Source: CBIHON01 sp966211965 (GTDB lineage Bacteria > Pseudomonadota > Gammaproteobacteria > Burkholderiales > Burkholderiaceae_D). Taken from it: a stretch of DNA of 64,000 bases. Each line of letters opens with the position of its first letter. Position 1 is the stretch's first letter. The DNA lies in contig CBIHON010000005.1 in the NCBI GenBank assembly GCA_966211965.1, positions 124,001 through 188,000 on the forward strand, written 5' to 3'. The notes under the pieces were generated by a model. The model saw only the letters and a list, made by a program, of their open reading frames with translations, ran no database searches and was not told where the DNA came from. A program made the translations under genes and the position numbers. This document shows positions 1-8,400 of this stretch, one piece after another.

Positions 1-127
1 GAATCCCGCACCGCTGGGAAAGGTGGATCCATCGAATAAACCAAAGTGGCTCTATTTTATAGGGCCATATCCACATTAATTCCACATTAATATTAGCCAT
101 GGGTATTGATCACCAGCAAGACAGGCT

Positions 128-199
128 ATGTTTGCCGCAACGCTGGTGCTGTACACGGTGTACGGGCGCTTCGCAAAAATCGATGTGAACATGGGGTAA
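128..199 (+). pseudogene. C-terminal scrap of an ABC transporter permease (PotB/PotH-like)
   Basis: A 23-codon open stretch encodes a hydrophobic segment followed by VYGRFAKIDVNMG and a stop. That is how first permeases of polyamine-type ABC operons often end. It stops 3 bp before the next start codon, the spacing expected of a potB-potC pair. In-frame sequence upstream is cut by a stop at 107-109 and has no permease character, so the rest of the gene is missing. The family call is inference from the hydrophobic end and the position; the fragment is too short to be sure. Confidence 0.4.
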
Positions 200-202
200 G
201 CG

Positions 203-451
203 ATGAAAATTCTGCCGGTATTTCCGTCGTATCTGTCCGTCGCCGAGCGCGCCTGGTTCTTCATCTTGCGCGGCGCGAATGTGTTGACGCTGTTGTTCCT
301 GGTGCTGCCCATCCAGATGTTTGCCGGCATCCGCGAAAACATCAGCCCGACAATCGCCGCTTTAGCGTCTATCCTGATCTTATTCTCTACCAGTTTATTG
401 CTGATCCTCGAATGGCTGCGCGGCCGCAACAAGGCCGCTGCACGAATTTAA
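203..451 (+). pseudogene. Internally deleted polyamine-type ABC permease (PotC/PotI-like)
   Basis: The 82-codon frame joins two parts of one family. Residues 1-37 (SVAERAWFFILRG, then a hydrophobic run ending LPI) look like the N-terminus and first membrane segment of a PotC-type permease. Residues 38-82 (QMFAGIRENISPTIAA, a last membrane segment, then EWLRGRN) look like its C-terminus. A normal PotC is about 260-280 residues, so roughly 185-200 codons, including the EAA loop that contacts the ATPase, are missing. The deletion kept the frame open. The product cannot be a working permease. gabD follows 33 bp downstream, as in putrescine/GABA clusters, so this is probably the relic of a polyamine uptake operon. 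Confidence 0.7.
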
Positions 452-484
452 TTCGAATCTAATTTTTACATCAGGAGTACTCTC

Positions 485-1939
485 ATGTTGCAATTGAAAG
501 ATCCCTCGTTGCTGCGCCAGCAAGCCTACCTCGACGGCGAGTGGTGCGATGCCGATGACGGCAGCACCATCGAAGTCATCAATCCTGCTACCGGCGAAGT
601 GCTTGGCAGCATTCCGCGCATGGGGGCGGCAGAAACGAAGCGCGCCATCGCGGCGGCCGAGCGCGCATGGTCCGGCTGGCGCAAGAAGACCGGCAAGGAG
701 CGCAGCGCGATCCTGCGCAAGTGGAATGACCTGATGCTGGCCAATGCGGATGACCTGGCCCTGATCCTGACTGCGGAACAAGGCAAGCCGCTGGCCGAGT
801 CCAAGGGGGAAATCGGCTACGCCGCTTCCTTCATCGAGTGGTTCGCCGAAGAAGGCAAGCGCGTCTGCGGCGATACCCTGCAATCGCCATGGGCCGACAA
901 GCGCCTGATCGTCATCAAGGAGCCGATCGGCGTGTGTGCCGCGATCACGCCGTGGAATTTCCCGGCCGCTATGATTACCCGCAAAGCCGGCCCCGCGTTG
1001 GCGGCCGGTTGCCCGATGGTGGTCAAGCCGGCCGAAGCGACGCCGTACTCCGCCTTGGCGCTGGCGGTGCTGGCGGAACGTGCGGGGGTGCCGGCCGGTG
1101 TATTCAGCGTGCTGACCGGGTCTCCGCGCGCCATCGGCGGCGAGATGACGTCGAACCCGACCGTACGCAAGCTCAGCTTTACCGGTTCCACGGAAGTCGG
1201 GCGTTTGTTGATGCAGCAATGCGCACCGACCATCAAGAAATTGTCCCTGGAACTCGGCGGCAATGCGCCTTTCATTGTGTTCGACGATGCCGATCTGGAT
1301 GCGGCGGTCGAGGGCGCGCTCGTCTCCAAATACCGCAACGCCGGCCAGACTTGCGTGTGCGCCAACCGGCTGTACGTGCAGGATGGCGTGTACGAGGCCT
1401 TCGCGCAAAAACTGGTGGCCGCGGTGGAAAAGCTCAAGGTCGGCAACGGTCTCGAACCCGGCGTGACGCAAGGCCCCTTGATCGATCAGGACGCGATTGA
1501 AAAGGTTGAGCAGCACGTCGCCGATGCGCTGGAGAAGGGCGGGCGCGTGCTGACAGGCGGCAAGCGCCACGCGCTCGGCCACAGCTTTTTCCAGCCCACC
1601 GTGATTGTCGACACGACTGCCGACATGCGCGTCGCCAAGGAAGAAACTTTCGGGCCGCTGGCGCCGCTGTTCCGCTTCAAGACCGACGAAGAGGTGATTG
1701 CATTGGCCAACGATACCGAGTTCGGCCTGGCCAGCTATTTCTATTCACGCGACATCGGCCGTATCTGGCGCGTCGCCGAAGCCTTGGAGAGCGGAATGGT
1801 CGGCATCAATACGGGCTTGATTTCGAATGAAGTTGCGCCCTTCGGCGGCGTCAAGCAATCCGGACTGGGACGCGAAGGCTCGAAGTATGGAATGGATGAT
1901 TACCTGGTGATCAAGTATTTGTGCATGGGCGGGATTTGA
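485..1939 (+). CDS. gabD: NADP-dependent succinate-semialdehyde dehydrogenase
   Basis: This 484-residue aldehyde dehydrogenase has the length and landmarks of GabD, which oxidises succinate semialdehyde to succinate in the last step of GABA and putrescine breakdown. Visible motifs are TPWNFPAAMITRK and VVKPAEATPYSAL (cofactor pocket), LELGGNAPFIVFDDADLD with the general-base Glu, and GQTCVCANR with catalytic Cys near residue 290 and a second Cys two residues on, both typical of GabD. The start follows an AGGAGT ribosome site at 472-477. It sits behind the polyamine permease remnants. The related glutarate-semialdehyde dehydrogenases are an alternative. Confidence 0.93.
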   Translation: MLQLKDPSLLRQQAYLDGEWCDADDGSTIEVINPATGEVLGSIPRMGAAETKRAIAAAERAWSGWRKKTGKERSAILRKWNDLMLANADDLALILTAEQGKPLAESKGEIGYAASFIEWFAEEGKRVCGDTLQSPWADKRLIVIKEPIGVCAAITPWNFPAAMITRKAGPALAAGCPMVVKPAEATPYSALALAVLAERAGVPAGVFSVLTGSPRAIGGEMTSNPTVRKLSFTGSTEVGRLLMQQCAPTIKKLSLELGGNAPFIVFDDADLDAAVEGALVSKYRNAGQTCVCANRLYVQDGVYEAFAQKLVAAVEKLKVGNGLEPGVTQGPLIDQDAIEKVEQHVADALEKGGRVLTGGKRHALGHSFFQPTVIVDTTADMRVAKEETFGPLAPLFRFKTDEEVIALANDTEFGLASYFYSRDIGRIWRVAEALESGMVGINTGLISNEVAPFGGVKQSGLGREGSKYGMDDYLVIKYLCMGGI

Positions 1940-2153
1940 TCGGGATCGCCACGCGGCGGGTAGCATGCGCCGTGCGGATGGATCGATTCGAGCCGCCGCT
2001 ATCACCCGTTGATGGCATGGAGCGAATGGGAAGAAATGCAAGCGCCGCTCGTCTGCAACGCAGCAAGCTATGCTACATTTCTTGAGGGCAGTTCATGCCC
2101 GCGCTGTGACAACCCGATGCTTATTTCGCTTTTCTTTCAAAGGGAGAAACAGG

Positions 2154-2420
2154 ATGAAAATGAAATTCCATGCGCTATTTCTTGCGGCATCCGCCCTCGT
2201 TGGGGGCCAGGCTTTTGCAGGAGCCGACGACACCAAATGGATCAACCAATGCATCGCCGATAACAAGGATCAGGGTCAAACCGCGCAGACGGTGAAAACC
2301 TATTGCACCTGCATGAACAGCAAAATGGATGACAACGAAACCCAGTCCATTACGCAATGGGAAAAGACGCACAAGAAAGAAAACGAAGAGTGCAGCAAGA
2401 AGGCCGGCTGGAAAGGTTAA
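2154..2420 (+). CDS. Small secreted protein with four cysteines, unknown function
   Basis: The 88-residue product begins with a clear Sec signal peptide (MKMKFHALFLAASALVGGQAFA). A charged, lysine-rich mature part of about 66 residues follows, with four cysteines (NQCIAD, YCTCMN, EECSKK) that could form two disulphides in the periplasm. AGGGAGAAACAGG directly upstream of 2154 is a good ribosome site; an upstream in-frame start at 2070 would bury the signal peptide. It stands alone between gabD and the convergent protease gene. I do not recognise the family. Confidence 0.7.
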   Translation: MKMKFHALFLAASALVGGQAFAGADDTKWINQCIADNKDQGQTAQTVKTYCTCMNSKMDDNETQSITQWEKTHKKENEECSKKAGWKG

Positions 2421-2504
2421 ACGCCTTCGCCCGGTCGCGAATCCCGGACCGGAAGCACACAAAGTCTTCCGGTCCGGTCTCAGCCGCTCAGCGCTGTGTT
2501 TGCC

Positions 2505-4670
2505 TCACCATATCGCCCGGCCGAATGCTGAAGGCGGCAAACCGAACGGGTAGCCCTGCATGCCTGCGCCGAACTGCTGCTGACCATAGAACGGCGGCAT
2601 GAAGGCTGCGAAGGGTTCGATACCGCTCATCATCTGGGCGCCCATCGGCTGCTGACCCAACTGCCCCGAAAGATCTCCGAACCATTGCTGTGCAAGCTGT
2701 TGCGGCTGTGCCTGCTCGGCATAAGCCGTAGGGGAGAGGCCGGCCCCGCCGAAAGCAGCGGGTTGCGCTCGTCCGCCGAGCTGGCTGCCCAGCAGGCCGC
2801 CCATCGCGATCTGCGGCGCGACGCCGAAGCCATGCATCATCGGCACCCCGGCTTGTGTCTGCAGACCGACTGCGACCAGCACATCGGGCAGGCCGAATCC
2901 GGTACGGCTAGGATCGCCCACGTTCACGCGGCGCGCGCTGGCCTTGATGATCTGGAACAGGCGTTCCACGCGCTCGGCGCTCCTGGTCCGGAAGGCCGCC
3001 TGGAACTCCGGATGATGCGCCAGCACCAGCGCTGCCAGACCGGTGATGTGCGGCGCCGCCATCGAGGTGCCGTCCCATACCGCATAGTTATTTTTCGGCA
3101 CCGACGAAGTGATTGCAACGCCGGGCGCGCATACCGCTACCTGTGGACCGAAGCACGAGAACTTGGCGGCAAAGAAGCCGTTGGCATCGACGAACTGGGT
3201 CAGGGTCTGGGTGTGGTAGCTGTCGGGCGGGAATTCGTTGAGCTTGCCGATTGCCGCTACCGCGAGCACGTTGGGCGAAGAGGCCGGATATTGCACCGGA
3301 CCGCCGGAATTGCCGGCCGCGACGATGCACGCGATGCCGGCACGCTTGGCGCGCAGGATCTGCTGTTCCAGCGCCTCGGACGGTTCGGCGCCGCCCAGAC
3401 TGAGATTGACCACATCGATCTGCTTTTCGATGCAGTACTCGAGCGCATCGATCAAATGGCTGATCTGGCCGCCTGGGAACAGCTTGCATACGTGGACTTC
3501 GGCATCGGGCGCGAAGCCGCGCACGCCGAGCGCATTGTCCGCACCGACAATCACACCTGCACAATGCGAGCCGTGGGCGATGCTGTCCTCGTTCCAGGTA
3601 TTCGGGTTGGTTTTCTTGTTGATGATATCGAAGCCGAAACGGATCTTGTTCAAGTCATCGTGCGTGGTCGCCGCGCCTGAATCGATCACGGCGATCTTGA
3701 TGCCCTGGCCGCGATAGTTGCTGGGCAGCTGATCGAGTCGCATCGCTTTCTGGCCCCATCCGAAAATCTGTTCCTTGGGAAAAGTGGCCAGCGCCGGCCA
3801 ATCGGCCAGGGGCCGTACGCAGACCACGTTGGGTTCGTCGGCGCTGAGTTCCGGATGCAATTGGTAAAAGCTCCAGTGGTCCGATTTCGGCTTGACGTAG
3901 AGGGCATGGATCGAGTCGGGCGTTTCGCCGTACAGGCTCAAGGTGACACGGCCTTGCGCGTCGGTGATGCCGTTGGCGGGCAGCAGGCTGCCGAACATGT
4001 AGACTTCGGCCTCCGGCAACGGCATCTCGTCCTTGCCGAGAACGACAAAGGCTGCATTGAATACCGGGCCGCCGGTCGGGACCAGGCCGGAGACCAGGGA
4101 AGGTTGTTGAAACACCGGGTCCATCAATTTCAAGTGATGATCGCGTTCGATGATCAGGCGGCCTTGTGCCTGCTGGTGCAGCGTATTCGCTTTTTGCGAA
4201 GTCATTTTTGCGACCAGCACGCTGGGCACATCGCCCATGCCGTCGGCCAGTGCGCCGACGATATTTTTCGGACCTACCGTGTCGACTATTTCGATATCGG
4301 GACTTGCGCGCAGCGTTTGCTCAACCAGATTGAACTGCAGCGGTTGCATACCCATCGGCTGCATGCCGAGTGCTCTGCGCGGCGCGATTAAAAATTGCCC
4401 TTTTCTTTCCGAGATGGCGCGTCCACGCCGTGTCGTCGCGCTGCCGGGTTGCAATGTTTCGCCGGATCTTTCTCCGGCTCCTGCGGCCGGCGTGCCGCCG
4501 GATGACGCGCCTGCGGCGGTCGCCGCCGAAGAACCTCGAACTTCAGGAGCGCGCGCTTCACCGGGCCGGGCGTCGCCGGGATTTTGTGTGGGGCGGGACG
4601 GTGCGCCGTCCCCTTTGGGCGATGCAGTGTCGGATGAGTTTGCATTCGCGGATTCGGGCATTTTGGCCAT
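2505..4670 (-). CDS. Subtilisin-like serine protease (S8) with N-terminal pro-region and Gly/Gln-rich tail
   Basis: This 721-residue protein has a complete S8 triad: Asp330 (AVIDSG), His366 (HGSHCAGV) and Ser536 (GTSMAAPH), with the oxyanion Asn454 (AAGNSGG). Residues 1-90 are low-complexity Ala/Ser/Gly/Pro and carry no signal peptide. Residues about 91-185 form a pro-region-like domain (IVDTVGP, then a GRLIIERD strand). Residues about 200-270 resemble a small beta-sandwich (ITDAQGRVTLSLYG). Residues 610-721 are Gly/Gln/Pro-rich and include TAYAEQAQ and QQWFGDLSGQLGQQ, close to the repeat unit of the protein encoded at 5043-6128. The pro-region is homologous to the separate protein encoded just upstream (4701-4967). 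Catalytic activity is expected; substrate and export route are unknown. Confidence 0.9.
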   Translation of the reverse strand: MAKMPESANANSSDTASPKGDGAPSRPTQNPGDARPGEARAPEVRGSSAATAAGASSGGTPAAGAGERSGETLQPGSATTRRGRAISERKGQFLIAPRRALGMQPMGMQPLQFNLVEQTLRASPDIEIVDTVGPKNIVGALADGMGDVPSVLVAKMTSQKANTLHQQAQGRLIIERDHHLKLMDPVFQQPSLVSGLVPTGGPVFNAAFVVLGKDEMPLPEAEVYMFGSLLPANGITDAQGRVTLSLYGETPDSIHALYVKPKSDHWSFYQLHPELSADEPNVVCVRPLADWPALATFPKEQIFGWGQKAMRLDQLPSNYRGQGIKIAVIDSGAATTHDDLNKIRFGFDIINKKTNPNTWNEDSIAHGSHCAGVIVGADNALGVRGFAPDAEVHVCKLFPGGQISHLIDALEYCIEKQIDVVNLSLGGAEPSEALEQQILRAKRAGIACIVAAGNSGGPVQYPASSPNVLAVAAIGKLNEFPPDSYHTQTLTQFVDANGFFAAKFSCFGPQVAVCAPGVAITSSVPKNNYAVWDGTSMAAPHITGLAALVLAHHPEFQAAFRTRSAERVERLFQIIKASARRVNVGDPSRTGFGLPDVLVAVGLQTQAGVPMMHGFGVAPQIAMGGLLGSQLGGRAQPAAFGGAGLSPTAYAEQAQPQQLAQQWFGDLSGQLGQQPMGAQMMSGIEPFAAFMPPFYGQQQFGAGMQGYPFGLPPSAFGRAIW

Positions 4671-4700
4671 TTTGTTTCCTTCTATTCCAACTTGGGCGTC

Positions 4701-4967
4701 TCAGGTCTCGCCGAAGAGCGAGAGTGGACGATCAGGTTCAATGATCAACGGGGTTGAATTCTTGCGGAAGCGCTGCTCTAGAGAGAGAGCTTTTTCGGGA
4801 CTCATGGCGACCACAACCGTGTGCGGCTGGTTGGTCGGGCCGATCGTATCCACCAGCTTGACGGCGGGGTCCTGTCGGATGTCCTCGACGAATTCCGCGA
4901 GTTGCCCCGCATCCTCCGATCGAACAATGTAATGGCCAGTACCGGGCGCGTTTGAAATCGGTGACAT
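4701..4967 (-). CDS. Stand-alone subtilase pro-region-like protein
   Basis: The 88-residue product matches the pro-region inside the neighbouring protease. LVDTIGP here corresponds to IVDTVGP there, and MSPEKALSLEQ followed by LIIEPDRPLSLF corresponds to MTSQKANTLHQ followed by LIIERDHHLKLM. The HYIVRSED...LVDTIG pattern is also reminiscent of inhibitor I9 domains, which fold or inhibit subtilases. AAGGAGAG upstream supports the start at 4967. It lies 30 bp ahead of the protease gene in the same direction. A role as separate chaperone or inhibitor of the protease is inference. No signal peptide is present. Confidence 0.72.
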   Translation of the reverse strand: MSPISNAPGTGHYIVRSEDAGQLAEFVEDIRQDPAVKLVDTIGPTNQPHTVVVAMSPEKALSLEQRFRKNSTPLIIEPDRPLSLFGET

Positions 4968-5042
4968 GCGAACTCTCCTTGAAGGCGCCAAGCCCGCGGG
5001 AACGGCGGCGGCTTGGCGCGCGCTGGACGACTTGATTATGGG

Positions 5043-6128
5043 TTAGTGAATGTACTGTCCGCCGTAATTCCCGGCCTGCATGCCCATTCCCTGGCCTGCC
5101 TGGTATCCCGGATAATTGGCGGCTTGCTGGCCCTGTCCCTGGCTTTGCTGCTGCGCTTGCATCGCTTGTTGGGCCTGCAGCGCCTGCTGGGCTTGCTGGG
5201 CATAGGCGGCAGCGACGGGGTCGGCACTGAAGGGCAGCATGCGGCCGAGCTGTCCGGCCGCGCCGCCGAGCGTTTGGCCGAGACCGGACTGACCGAAAAT
5301 GCCGCCGATGGCGCCGCCCAGAGGCTGGCCGACCTGGCCCAGGAGATTGCCGAACCAGCCTTGCGGGCTGAACTGTTGGCCTTGCTGTCCCTGCAGAGCC
5401 TGTTGCAGTTGCGCCTGCTGGGCTTGCTGGGCATAGGCGGCAGTGATGGGATCGGCATTGAAGGGCAGCATGCGGCCGAGCTGTCCGGCCGCGCCGCCGA
5501 GCGTTTGGCCGAGACCGGACTGACCGAAAATGCCGCCGATGGCGCCGCCCAGAGGCTGGCCGACCTGGCCCAGGAGATTGCCGAACCAGCCTTGCGGGCT
5601 GAACTGTTGGCCTTGCTGTCCCTGCAGAGCCTGTTGCAGTTGCGCCTGCTGGGCTTGCTGGGCATAGGCGGCAGTGATGGGATCGGCATTGAAGGGCAGC
5701 ATGCGGCCGAGCTGTCCGGCCGCGCCGCCGAGCGTTTGGCCGAGACCGGACTGACCGAAAATGCCGCCGATGGCGCCGCCCAGAGGCTGGCCGACCTGGC
5801 CCAGGAGATTGCCGAACCAGCCTTGCGGACCTAGCTGGCCTTGTTGTCCGAATTGACCTTGCTGCGCTTGTTGGGCATAAGCTGCGGCGGTCATTGGGTC
5901 CATGCCGAACGGCAGTAAGGCACCCCCGATACCGCCTGCCATCTGTCCGATGTGGCTACCCATTCCCGGGTTCCCGAAAATGCCGCCGATGCCTCGACCT
6001 ACCAAACCACCGAGAGGGCCGCCAAACAATCCACCTAGCAGCCCCTGCGGGCCGAGTTGTTGAGGCGCATACGCTGCTCCCATCATTCCAAGTCCGCCGG
6101 AATAAGGATTTTGTTGAAACTCGTTCAT
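5043..6128 (-). CDS. Gly/Gln/Ala-rich tandem-repeat protein of the subtilase cassette
   Basis: About 361 residues, almost entirely Gly, Gln, Ala, Leu and Phe. The core is a 77-residue unit: WFGNLLGQVGQPLGGAIGG, IFGQSGLGQTLGGAAGQLGR, MLPFNADPITAAYAQQAQQ, then a Gln run. Two copies are identical at DNA level, with partial or divergent copies on either side. The N-terminus (MNEFQQNPYSGGLGMMGAAY) has no signal peptide. GGAG upstream of 6128 supports this start. It is the first gene of a three-gene set with the pro-region protein and protease. The YA-QQAQQ and QGWFG-L-GQ motifs recur in the protease C-terminus. Composition suggests a self-assembling or disordered polymer and a possible protease substrate (inference). 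No family recognised. Confidence 0.72.
   Translation of the reverse strand: MNEFQQNPYSGGLGMMGAAYAPQQLGPQGLLGGLFGGPLGGLVGRGIGGIFGNPGMGSHIGQMAGGIGGALLPFGMDPMTAAAYAQQAQQGQFGQQGQLGPQGWFGNLLGQVGQPLGGAIGGIFGQSGLGQTLGGAAGQLGRMLPFNADPITAAYAQQAQQAQLQQALQGQQGQQFSPQGWFGNLLGQVGQPLGGAIGGIFGQSGLGQTLGGAAGQLGRMLPFNADPITAAYAQQAQQAQLQQALQGQQGQQFSPQGWFGNLLGQVGQPLGGAIGGIFGQSGLGQTLGGAAGQLGRMLPFSADPVAAAYAQQAQQALQAQQAMQAQQQSQGQGQQAANYPGYQAGQGMGMQAGNYGGQYIH
5230..5827 (-). repeat. Exact 231-bp tandem repeats (77 codons) inside the Gly/Gln-rich gene
   Basis: The segment 5230-5460 recurs at 5461-5691 with no difference that I can see. A third copy starts at 5692 and stays identical until about 5827, where it diverges. 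The period is a multiple of three, so all six frames remain open through the array. Sequence identity even at third codon positions implies very recent duplication or ongoing gene conversion. Confidence 0.92.
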
Positions 6129-6663
6129 ATATGACTCCACATGTAAGCGACTGGTTGCCCGGTGCATCGCTCGAATCCTTGCATCGGACCGGCCGGCTCG
6201 CTGTCTCGCCGGCGCCGGATTTGCAAGTTTCCTGTGCGACCCGGGCATTTCCACTGCGCGCGTTTCGTGTTTCTTAACGCCTTCGGAACCGAGGGAAACG
6301 ATATCCGGCGGCGCGCTCTGCAGCTAGCTCGTCCTGGTGTGGGGTCACGAGTAGGCGCAATACCCAACATCTTCAGGCCTGCGCGCTTTCGCACCATCGT
6401 GAAACAGGTCGACTGCCGGCCTAAAAATTTTTTGCGCTATTTTGGGACGCCACACCAGCCTCCCAGCGAAGCTTGTCCCGTCCCCTCTCCGTCGCAATCT
6501 TCTCGCGTGGACCAGGGTGGGATCTCCATGTGCCCGATTATTTTTATCGGTTTTAAAATTTTTTCAAGGTGAATTTTGGTGCGTGCGCGAGATTTTTTTG
6601 GTGCAAATTTTCATCCTAAAAAGTCTTCGGACGACCGGCGCTTCCCTATGAAAATATTGCCGT
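6129..6663. other. Intergenic region, no gene seen
   Basis: These 535 bases separate the repeat-protein gene from the transposase-like gene; both are on the minus strand. I found no coding stretch with protein-like character on either strand. The part next to 6660 is notably T-rich. It should contain the promoter for the minus-strand cassette, near 6130-6250, but no convincing -35/-10 pair stands out. Confidence 0.4.
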
Positions 6664-7131
6664 TCAGGACTTGGTCGCGGAATGCGCGGCAGCTGCCAGG
6701 TGCGACAAGCCCAAGCGCTGCAGCAGAACATACACGCCGGACAGGGAGTAGCGCGCATTGAACCGGTCGTGCAGCAGATGTCGGATTACTTCCACGCGAT
6801 ATGCCGTGTTGGCGGCGCCTTTCGGGAATTCTGCTTCGATCAGAATCCGGAAGGCATTTTCGTCTTCCGCTTTAAGATGTTTCGGCGCGCCGGGCCGAGG
6901 GCGGTCGCGCAGACCGGCTGCGCCTTCAGCACGATATCGATGCAGCCAGTAATACAATTGGGAGCGGCCGATCAGGAATAATCCCGCGGTCTCGTCGGCG
7001 TCATGGCCGGTTAACAAATGCCGTATTGCCAGCATGCGGCTGCGGGCACGGGCATTATTTTCGCGGCGCGCTGCTTCTGCCAATTCCTGCGCGCATTGCG
7101 GTTCGGCACCCCACAATTTTTTCCTCTTCAT
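6664..7131 (-). CDS. Winged helix-turn-helix protein, N-terminal part of an IS630-type transposase
   Basis: The 155 residues hold a Psq/IS630-like HTH (RSRMLAIRHLLTGHDADETAG, then GRSQLYYWLHRYRAEGAAGLRDRPRPG). A second winged-helix region follows (YRVEVIRHLLHDRF, YSLSGVYVLLQRLGL). This is the order found at the N-terminus of IS630-family transposases. The catalytic DDE domain is absent and no continuation is visible in the 6129-6663 gap. It may be a truncated transposase or a stand-alone HTH protein of the kind common in Burkholderiales. No terminal inverted repeats were found. Confidence 0.6.
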   Translation of the reverse strand: MKRKKLWGAEPQCAQELAEAARRENNARARSRMLAIRHLLTGHDADETAGLFLIGRSQLYYWLHRYRAEGAAGLRDRPRPGAPKHLKAEDENAFRILIEAEFPKGAANTAYRVEVIRHLLHDRFNARYSLSGVYVLLQRLGLSHLAAAAHSATKS

Positions 7132-7240
7132 GTGTTTGCTCCAGGTCGCGTACTTGCATGAGACTTTTGGACCGGCTTCTTCAGAAAATAATCTGAAAAA
7201 TATTTAGAAGCTTTTTTGAATGGCTTGCGAGGTGAATTTT

Positions 7241-7266
7241 GCCGAGGGCTGTTTCGGCATTTTTTA
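7241..7266 (+). terminator. Possible hairpin with T-run upstream of hemE
   Basis: GCCGA and TCGGC form a short stem around an 8-base loop and are followed by ATTTTTT. No plus-strand gene lies just upstream, so this may be a leftover terminator or chance. The stem is only 5 bp. Confidence 0.25.
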
Positions 7267-7320
7267 GTGCGTTCCGGGATGAGATAATAACGGCTTACTG
7301 AAAAGCCTTTCCTCTCTCCA

Positions 7321-8400
7321 ATGCCCCAATTCGCTCCCCTCAAAAACGACACCTTCCTGCGCGCGCTGCTACGGCAGCCCACCGACTATACGCCCCTGTG
7401 GCTCATGCGCCAGGCCGGACGCTACCTGCCCGAATACTGCGCCACCCGTAAAAAAGCCGGCTCCTTCCTGCAACTGGCCCAGACCCCCGACTACGCCACC
7501 GAAGTCACCCTGCAGCCTCTGGAGCGCTATCCCCTGGACGCCGCCATCCTCTTTTCCGATATCCTCACCGTGCCTGATGCCTTGGGCCTGGGCTTGTATT
7601 TCGCCGACGGCGAAGGTCCCAAGTTCGAACGCCCGCTGCGCGACGAACGCGCCGTGATGGCCTTGCCTACGCTCGACCTGGGCAAGTTGCAATACGTCTT
7701 CGACGCCGTCACCCAAATTCGCACCGAACTCGATGGCCGGGTGCCGCTCATCGGCTTTTCCGGCAGCCCCTGGACCCTGGCCTGTTACATGGTCGAAGGC
7801 GGCGGCTCGGACGACTTCCGCACCGTCAAGACCATGCTGTACCAGCGTCCCGACCTGATGCACCACATCCTGCGCAACAATGCCGCGGCCGTGGCGGCTT
7901 ACCTGAATGCGCAAATCGATGCCGGCGCCCAGGCGGTGATGCTGTTCGACACCTGGGGCGGGGTGTTGGCCGATGGCGCTTATCAACAGTTTTCGCTGGA
8001 CTACATGCGGGACGTCGTGAGCCGGTTGAGCCTGGAACGGGAAGGGGTGCGCATTCCGTGCATCGTCTTCACAAAGGGGGGCGGCTTGTGGCTGGAACAG
8101 ATGGCGGGAATCGGGGCGGATGCGGTAGGGGTGGATTGGACGGTCAATCTGGGGCAGGCGCGTGCGCGGGTAGGGCAGCAGGTGGCGCTGCAAGGCAATC
8201 TGGACCCGGCGGTGTTGTTTGCCGGAGCCCAGCAGATCCGTGCCGAAGTGGGCCGGGTGCTGGCAGCGTTCGGCGCGCCCGAGGCGGGAGTGGGGCATGT
8301 GTTCAACCTGGGGCACGGCATTTCACAATTTACGCCGCCGGAGGCAGTCTCGGTGATGGTGGAGGCAGTGCATCAAATCAGCCGGACGATGCGTGGCTGA
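7321..8400 (+). CDS. hemE: Uroporphyrinogen decarboxylase
   Basis: This 359-residue enzyme decarboxylates the four acetate side chains of uroporphyrinogen III to give coproporphyrinogen III in heme synthesis. It acts in the cytosol, usually as a homodimer. Landmarks are TPLWLMRQAGRYLPEY with the substrate-binding arginines, the active-site region FSDILTVPDALGLGL, GFSGSPWTLACYMVEGG, and the C-terminal GHVFNLGHGI. Length matches the family. The ATG at 7321 begins the conserved N-terminus directly. It precedes priA with a DnaA-box region between them. Confidence 0.97.
   Translation: MPQFAPLKNDTFLRALLRQPTDYTPLWLMRQAGRYLPEYCATRKKAGSFLQLAQTPDYATEVTLQPLERYPLDAAILFSDILTVPDALGLGLYFADGEGPKFERPLRDERAVMALPTLDLGKLQYVFDAVTQIRTELDGRVPLIGFSGSPWTLACYMVEGGGSDDFRTVKTMLYQRPDLMHHILRNNAAAVAAYLNAQIDAGAQAVMLFDTWGGVLADGAYQQFSLDYMRDVVSRLSLEREGVRIPCIVFTKGGGLWLEQMAGIGADAVGVDWTVNLGQARARVGQQVALQGNLDPAVLFAGAQQIRAEVGRVLAAFGAPEAGVGHVFNLGHGISQFTPPEAVSVMVEAVHQISRTMRG

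Noticed and set aside
395..1582. Minus-strand 395-codon frame opposite gabD
   Set aside because: The conserved aldehyde dehydrogenase motifs are on the plus strand; this is a shadow.
5230..5827. CRISPR-like array
   Set aside because: Repeats are 231 bp, contiguous and coding, with no spacers and no cas genes. No CRISPR array was seen elsewhere in the window.
5013..5834. Long plus-strand open frame of 273 codons across the repeat array
   Set aside because: It is the antisense of the Gly/Gln-rich repeat gene. The 231-bp period is divisible by three, so any frame lacking a stop in one unit stays open through all units.
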